A stretch of 64,000 nt of DNA from JAEUHZ01 sp964552795. GTDB lineage: Bacteria; Planctomycetota; UBA1135; GCA-002686595. Below are positions 63,849 to 64,000 of the stretch, piece after piece; within the stretch, counting starts at the first letter, position 1, and each line of letters opens with the position of its first letter. Below the pieces are notes generated by a model. That model made no database searches and had not been told where the DNA came from. It saw only the letters and a program-made list of their open reading frames with translations. A program made the position numbers and the translations under genes. The stretch is taken from assembly GCA_964552795.1 (NCBI GenBank), contig CAZKIO010000003.1, forward strand, positions 129,519 to 193,518. Reading direction: 5' to 3'.

Positions 63849-64000
63849 GACCGTCACCTCCCGGGTCGCTCCCATTGTCGCGCGCGGGCCTTGCGGCGCA
63901 AGGTCCAGGCCGCGAGGGAGATCGGCGCACGCCGCGGGACCTCTCGCGAGTACTGTCCCAATCCGCTGCACTCTCTCCGGCGGCGCAGCGGGTCTCTCGC
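63849..64000. other. right edge of the window, no feature recognised
   Basis: 152 bases upstream of the last minus-strand gene. Apart from the Shine-Dalgarno of that gene nothing was recognised; a promoter is expected here. Confidence 0.3.

Overview
The window is very GC-rich and gene-dense. Several traits point to a member of the Planctomycetota, probably an uncultured or little-studied lineage. These are the Ser/Thr kinase fused to TPRs with a DWG metal-binding motif, the FG-GAP/VCBS repeat protein, the secreted proteins with the C-terminal CPCGNN...FCTPSTFNLSNG module, and the small-protein pair at the right edge. No rRNA, tRNA, CRISPR array or insertion sequence was found. All functional calls come from reading the sequence and remembered family motifs; no search was run.

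Layout. (1) 1-6306, minus strand: a tightly coupled respiratory operon encoding an NAD(P)H/FAD/Fe-S oxidoreductase, a Rieske protein, cytochrome b, a membrane-anchored heptaheme cytochrome c and a Tat-exported molybdopterin oxidoreductase that runs off the left edge. An inverted repeat with an extra half-site lies upstream. (2) 6672-14976: hemerythrin, B12-binding-type radical SAM protein, kinase-TPR receptor, D-lactate dehydrogenase (minus strand) and a RhlE-like DEAD-box helicase. (3) 15005-25932: a DUF4010/MgtC-type membrane protein, a Cache-type sensor kinase followed by two response regulators (HDOD output, degenerate HD output), an esterase, a propeller protein, a sugar-phosphate nucleotidyltransferase and a serine-hydrolase-like protein that has lost two catalytic motifs.

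(4) 25958-40917, minus strand, is the most striking region. In transcription order it encodes a duplicated-domain lipoprotein, ResB and CcsA (cytochrome c maturation system II), a DUF2959-like lipoprotein, a ferredoxin/flavoprotein/b-type membrane fusion, a 23-heme cytochrome, an outer-membrane beta-barrel, a 7-heme lipoprotein and an 11-heme lipoprotein. Together these could form a 41-heme inner-membrane-to-cell-surface electron conduit that carries its own heme-attachment machinery. This is the best candidate here for an undescribed system.

(5) 41091-64000: mostly secreted and surface proteins (FG-GAP protein, a C15-peptidase-like protein with a Ser in place of the Cys nucleophile, GH67-like lipoprotein, carboxypeptidase-regulatory-repeat protein, two proteins with the shared C-terminal module, a triple-repeat lipoprotein). 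Among them are PEP carboxylase, an EamA transporter, a zf-TFIIB protein, a PAP2-type membrane protein and small hypothetical genes.

Regulatory signals. Five start codons are preceded by a TANNNT box at 6-7 nt, which suggests leaderless transcripts. Many operon junctions are 4-nt overlaps (ATGA, GTGA, TTGA); these fixed several start codons. GC-rich hairpins without U-tracts lie after several stops.
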